Source: Pisolithus tinctorius (taxonomy: Eukaryota > Basidiomycota > Agaricomycetes > Boletales > Pisolithaceae). Taken from it: DNA of 64,000 nt. The stretch spans positions 186,001 to 250,000 of the forward strand of contig JANFAH010000069.1 in assembly GCA_024663395.1 (NCBI GenBank), read 5' to 3'. Shown in pieces: positions 59,522 to 64,000 of this stretch. The notes under the pieces are model-generated. The model had not been told where the DNA came from and ran no database searches. It saw only the letters and a program-made list of their open reading frames with translations. Every line of letters begins with the position of its first letter. Position 1 is the stretch's first letter. The position numbers were made by a program, and so were the translations under genes.

Positions 59522-61739
59522 TGTGTAGTAGAGACAGAGAGGAGTGGTGAGGGTGGGGTCCATTTATACGAAGTATACTCACGTGCTCACCTGTGTTCAT
59601 TGCAGAGAAAGAGTCTTCGTGCAGGTGAACTTCGGCTAGGCAAGATGCCATCGTGCCGATGACTCCAGAGCGGAGCCCAGTTGGGTAACATGGGTTCTTG
59701 ATGGCGACACTGGCACCGAAGCTGGTTGGCGGTGCAAGCCTGTGCTCTACGGATAAAAAACATGAGCTCTCGAGCTCAGTGAGTGCAAACACGCTGCTTC
59801 GAACTTGTGACATGCTATGACTCTCCAAATTCTAGTGATCGTCGCTTCGCCTCCAACTTCGATGTGGACACTTTCGAGTCCCAACATGGGGTTGTGGTAT
59901 GGTGGATAGATTGTAGACACAAGTGGTGCCAAAGAGGCGCTTGGCAGCTGAAGGGAGTTTGCTATCCATCAATACCTTTCTGCTGAAAATCGTTGGCGGA
60001 GTTTGGGGACATGATAAGAGCCTCCTACCTAATAGTGCCAGCTTCGACTAGCGACACCCGAGTGGCGTGAATTTGCTGATGAGTCATCATGTCTTCGCTC
60101 GAACACAAAGGCGTCAGTTTCAGAATCGTTCGTCCGGGCGAAATCGCATATCATTTTCAAGAAAACGATCAACCATAGGTCCAGGTCCAGGATCTTTCAT
60201 ATCGCTGCAGCAGCCCCGCTGACCATGGCTTTCATACTCGAGCAGGGCTTTCATGTCATGCATCGTCGTCGTCTTCTTCCAGGCTCGTCTGCCCTGTGCG
60301 CTTTAGAGATTAGGCTTACATAATAGCGATGTTCCTCTGACAAGCCAATGGCGATTACTGTCGATTGGCCCAGCGGTTCTGGGGATGTCCGGGACGGAAT
60401 GAAAGACAGTAGGTCCTCGCGAACCCATGCACTTTACTCCCATTTTGGCTTCCACGAACCGTCCATTTTCAGATCAATATGTGTGGCATTGAATCTCCCT
60501 GCCCGTCTTCTCGTGATCGAAAGACATGAAGCTATCGGGTGGGGCGTCGACTTTGTCCCAACGGTGACGACAGCGATATCTGACCAAACAAATGTTTTGG
60601 AACCGGGACTCATCACACCCGAATTTCAGGCCGTCGGTCGCTGGCCGGGATGCCACAAGATTCCGAAGCCGCCCTTGTGCGGAAACCTTCGTTACACTTA
60701 CAAGCTGATATATGGGGCCTTGATTCCAGTCAAGTTGGTTTGGTATACCTCGCCGCTTTCATACCAGCTCTGGTCTGTCAGTTAAATCTCATCTAGCTGC
60801 ACACCTTCTGACTTCTTGTGGCGCCGCCCATCGCCGGTTGGCCTAGTTGACCGAGTAGGAACAGACTACATTACGGTATCGAGCTGGCCGCCGTGTCACG
60901 GAACATGTAGGCATACGCAGCTTCTTTCTCAGCAGGTCCAGGCTACCCTCACAATTCAGTTTTCCCAAGCTCTTGAACGTTTGATGCTAGAGGCTTTGGT
61001 TAAATACGACGACCAAGGGATTCGATACACTACATGCAACGAAATCCACAAAAATCGTGGCTGTCGCAGAGCGAATGTTATTTACTTTTCTTCTTCTTCA
61101 TGCTTACTTCGTCGACGTATTATGAGACAAACACTATAAATATTTACTGTGAACTGATAAGCACGAGAAAAAATCACCGCGTTGTGGACTGCCCGGGGGG
61201 CGGGTGTATTATCAACAGTGGTCAAGCACAACTTCTACTGCTGGGTAAGTATCGAACAACGCTACTGTATAACGGTTAAGTGACCCCACAAAACTCGCGT
61301 CAACTGTCAGAACAACTGAGCGCAGACATGGTAAAAGGGTACGGCAATCAAAACCATGAGGTCCAGGTCCAGGAGAGTGGGTAGGATGCTGCAGAAGCGC
61401 ATCTAATAGGCTAGTATGATGAGTCACGAGGATGTCTAGTCGTGCAACCAGAGTAATAGCAAGAGTTGATACCAAATTACAGATCGTACGATTTTTAATA
61501 TGATGCGTGATGGACAGAATGGTAGATTTTGGGAACTATGAGACCGTTACTCCTGCAAATGATGGACTGGTGGAGGTAGATCAAGGAAGGAGCGAACTGC
61601 TGACCGCAGCCAATCCACCATCGCCACAGCTACATCACGAATAAAACTTCTCGCTGTAAGAAGGACGAGGCATCCCTCTGATGCCAACCATAACCCAAGC
61701 GACAGCACTATATATGCCACATTTCGTACCTAAATAGTG
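59522..61739. other. Long region without an assigned gene
   Basis: A 145-codon plus-strand frame (60348-60785, ATG start) and a minus-strand stretch 59828-59580 (MASCLAEVHLHEDSFSAMN followed by a GTGAGC donor at about 59601) are the best coding candidates. Neither has a recognisable family nor a clear multi-exon model. The region is CpG-rich, so it is not a decayed transposon island. Confidence 0.35.
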
Positions 61740-63404
61740 TTAGTGTTTGGGTTTGTGTGAATGGGAATCAACCACGCGTACAAAATTGATGATGCCCTCA
61801 CAAATCTCTCCCCACGGGATATGCAGCCACATTAACCGTACGGCGGCAAAAGCGGCGGCGGCCCATAGTATGGTGAACACTACTGCTAACGCTACGCGCC
61901 CATAATCACTCAAATCCATAGAGAAACATACGACCTCCAAAACAGTAAGTCGAGTGAACCCAAACACAACTTACAACGGTAAGAAAACATAACGAACCAT
62001 CAACCGATGCCAGAATTCTTCAAGGAAATCGACATCCGAAGAAAAGGCTGTGAAGTCCAGATTAATTACATCCAACGTGAGTCAGGAAGGTACGAACCGA
62101 TGTCTGCCTTCCAAATTTTAATATAGGTGCCCTGCCCTTTCAACGCAGATCTGACTGCAATATAGTTCCATGCACCCTGTTGATAAGTCTGTAGGGATGT
62201 CGGCCACCACATCACAAACAAGAAATAGGATGTCTCATTATGCCTACCGCTACAGCTTGCATAATGTCACCTAAACCGGCGTGGTCAACACTTGAACCGA
62301 GTAATCTCACTCAAGCACTTACCACCATGCGGGAGAACCTGATACAAATCCTTCGAATCCATGTTCCATACACGGACATTTCCGGTGATCGCACCCGAGA
62401 CCACAGCTCGCCCTCCATGCAGAAATGAAATTGACGAAGGGCATTGTACATCGCACTCTGCCTCAAGGTCCCATTTCCAGATGGCCTTCTTGCTACCTAA
62501 TTTGTAAAGACAAAGACCATCTTGCAGAGTGTTTACAACAAGGACATTCATGTCATGGTGAATGGCGGAGCTCGCACTGTTGTGACATTGAGATATACAA
62601 ATGTGCACGCCCCGTGCACCTGAAAAACTCACATTTGAGAAATTGAGGGGGGCTTGACGTGCCATGTAATGGTCTTGTCAACGATATTCCATGCCCTGAA
62701 AGCCTCGGCATGATCTGAAACGACTATCTCCGCACGGTACTTACACTATACCATGGTTGAGGTAGGACACGATAAGCTTGTGGCCGCCACAAATAAAGTG
62801 AAGGGCACGCGGTCGGATACGTGAGTCATTCTCAGTGTATTTGGCCTCGACTTTAGGCGGCGGAGGTAACCTAGTTGCAGCAGTATATTCATCTGCAGAT
62901 TTTAACTGGACTGAGAAGCGTAGGATTCTTGGTAGTCACCCACCTTGATTATCACCAGCGGTGATATTAACTTGGTTGCCGACACCTATTGCCCAGAGAT
63001 TCGCGCTTGCGTCAATGTCCATACAGAAAACAGGAGCTTTGACACCCAGACGGATAACCTTCTTTTCAAATCCACTCTGAGGAATTTATCACCGTTGGTT
63101 GATTATGATGACTCCGAAAGAGGTTACTGTCACTTACGGGTCTGAAATCACTCATGGATAGCACCAAGCCATCTTCGCAGCCGCATATCAAGGTCTCTTC
63201 TCGAGTGGGATGCCAATGGAGGATATTGATGGCGCTATCGAATACAACGTGAAAGAGAAAAGAGCCTTTGTGCACGCTCCATATACAGACGGAGTGGTCT
63301 GAAGAACCACTCGCGAGATATTTCCCACAGGGAGAAAAGGCAACGGTGTTCACGGAATCGCCATGTTCACCGACTAGGGTCTTGTGCTCGACATATGCTG
63401 GCAT
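61740..63404 (-). CDS. WD40-repeat protein with C-terminal transmembrane segment
   Basis: The start ATG at 63404 (MPAYVEHKTLVGEHGDSVNT) leads to clear WD40 blades: VAFSPCGKYLASGSSDHSV then CIWSVHKG in exon 63404-63138. The following exons are 63076-62944 (VIRLGVKAPVFCMDID, ANLWAIGVG), 62892-62745 (LHFICGGHKLIVSYLNHGIV), 62695-about 62650 (AWNIVDKTITWHV), then about 62590-62320 (KAIWKWDLEAE, AVVSGAITG, VRVWNMDSKDLYQVLPHGG), a short exon DIMQAVA, and TYQQGAWNYIAVRSALKG with TYIKIWKA near 62150. Introns are about 50-61 nt. The last exon, near 61927-61740, has a 23-residue hydrophobic segment (VALAVVFTILWAAAAFAAVR) followed by LMWLHIPWGE, predicting a membrane anchor; its splice is not fixed. WD40 propellers act as protein scaffolds; Agaricomycetes have families of this WD40-plus-anchor design. 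Confidence 0.75.
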
Positions 63405-64000
63405 TGTAGTGGTTTTCCAAAGAACAAAGCCCACGGCAGGCCTGGGAGTTCCATGACACGTCACGTGTTGATTTGCACATCCCTGCCATGTTTTTCCCAA
63501 TCACGGGTGGATTTTTCGTACCCTACCGCGTTTTCACTACGAAAAGTTAAATCACTAAAATTCAACCCGTAAATCACTTTTGCTGAGTGTCGGAACAGCT
63601 GAAGCACAGTGTCTGTCATGGAACTTCAGTGTCATATTGTGACGCTGAAGTGTCCATTTGGCTTACTAAAAAGTGTTAAGGTCATTGAAATAAAGGTCTC
63701 CTCGTCATTGAAAATGGTGTCTATTTCATTCAATATAAATGACAGCTTCAAGTGGAGTGACGTGTGCTAGAAATGGTGGTAATGCATGTGGAATAAATAC
63801 CCTATGCGTGAGATGTGACTGAACTTGCGCCGCAGTAACGAGGTAGGAAATAGGAGGGAGCTTACCTGTAGTGTGCAGATCTACCGCGGGAGGAGAGGTT
63901 TTTCAAGCGTGGTGAACCCCTCGTCGTCCAGCGTAAAATCCGCCGTGGTGTCAAGCACAGGGTAGGCTTCCACAAGGGAATTCGTCTCGAGCTCTACTAG
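63405..64000. other. Upstream region of the WD40 gene and possible exon at the window edge
   Basis: 63,500-63,850 holds no frame of note. At 64000-63855 on the minus strand, a frame reading VELETNSLVEAYPVLDTTAD and FTLDDEGFTTLEKPLLPR ends at a TAG (63881). A GTAAG donor preceded by CTACAG also lies near 63866 in an alternative open frame. An exon of a gene entering from the right is plausible. Confidence 0.3.

Noticed and set aside
60348..60785. 145-codon plus-strand frame
   Set aside because: No splice context, no family similarity, and minus-strand frames overlap it; mentioned only as a candidate.
1..64000. CRISPR arrays, bacterial operons or phage genes
   Set aside because: The window is eukaryotic (introns, LTR elements). 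The tandem repeats have long units without spacer structure.

Overview
The window looks like nuclear DNA of a filamentous fungus, most likely a basidiomycete of the Agaricomycetes. The reasons are many short GT-AG introns (about 41-65 nt, often with CTRAY-like branch sites), Ty3/gypsy chromovirus and Ty1/copia relics, and gene families I know mainly from mushroom-forming fungi (JmjC-like proteins, WD40 proteins with a C-terminal membrane segment). I cannot name the species. All functional calls come from reading the translations; no database search was run.

Layout. 1-9,500: the 3' part of a gypsy element with its LTR, then CpG-poor decayed DNA with a PHD-like relic, a ~44-bp minisatellite and an intron-containing actin pseudogene. 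9,600-13,040: a CpG-rich island with an unknown minus-strand gene and a broken XPF/ERCC4-like gene. 13,040-28,300: a second large CpG-depleted retroelement graveyard (copia 3' end and LTR, a decayed cysteine-cluster gene, a nearly complete dead gypsy on the minus strand, another gypsy LTR, a tRNA-like sequence 14 bp from a copia primer-binding site, and copia gag-pol). In the gypsy pol and the copia relics whose frame I could follow, all in-frame stops are TGA, and several lie where the family has arginine. This is a footprint of CpG deamination.

28,600-50,110 is CpG-rich, gene-dense and the most interesting part. In order: a large (~1,260 aa) unrecognised multi-exon protein, a JmjC-fold protein, an 11-copy ~305-bp satellite, an ATP-grasp-fold protein (minus), two plus-strand and one minus-strand member of an apparently undescribed gene family, a 153-bp satellite of about 17 copies with essentially invariant period, another small gene, and a fourth family member with an early stop. 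The four family members share intron positions and phases. Three of them carry a third intron whose donor starts GC, GC or GA rather than GT. Both satellites carry the same inverted TGTTCG / CGAACA motif pair.

50,190-54,240 is AT-rich, CpG-poor and mostly featureless. 54,250-56,650 is a CpG-rich complex of diverged tandem units in inverted orientation. 57,870-63,404 has three modelled genes: a small two-exon gene, a convergent multi-exon gene, and a WD40 protein with a C-terminal transmembrane exon.

Exon borders were set by hand from consensus splice sites and reading-frame continuity, so they are predictions. RNA data would settle them.
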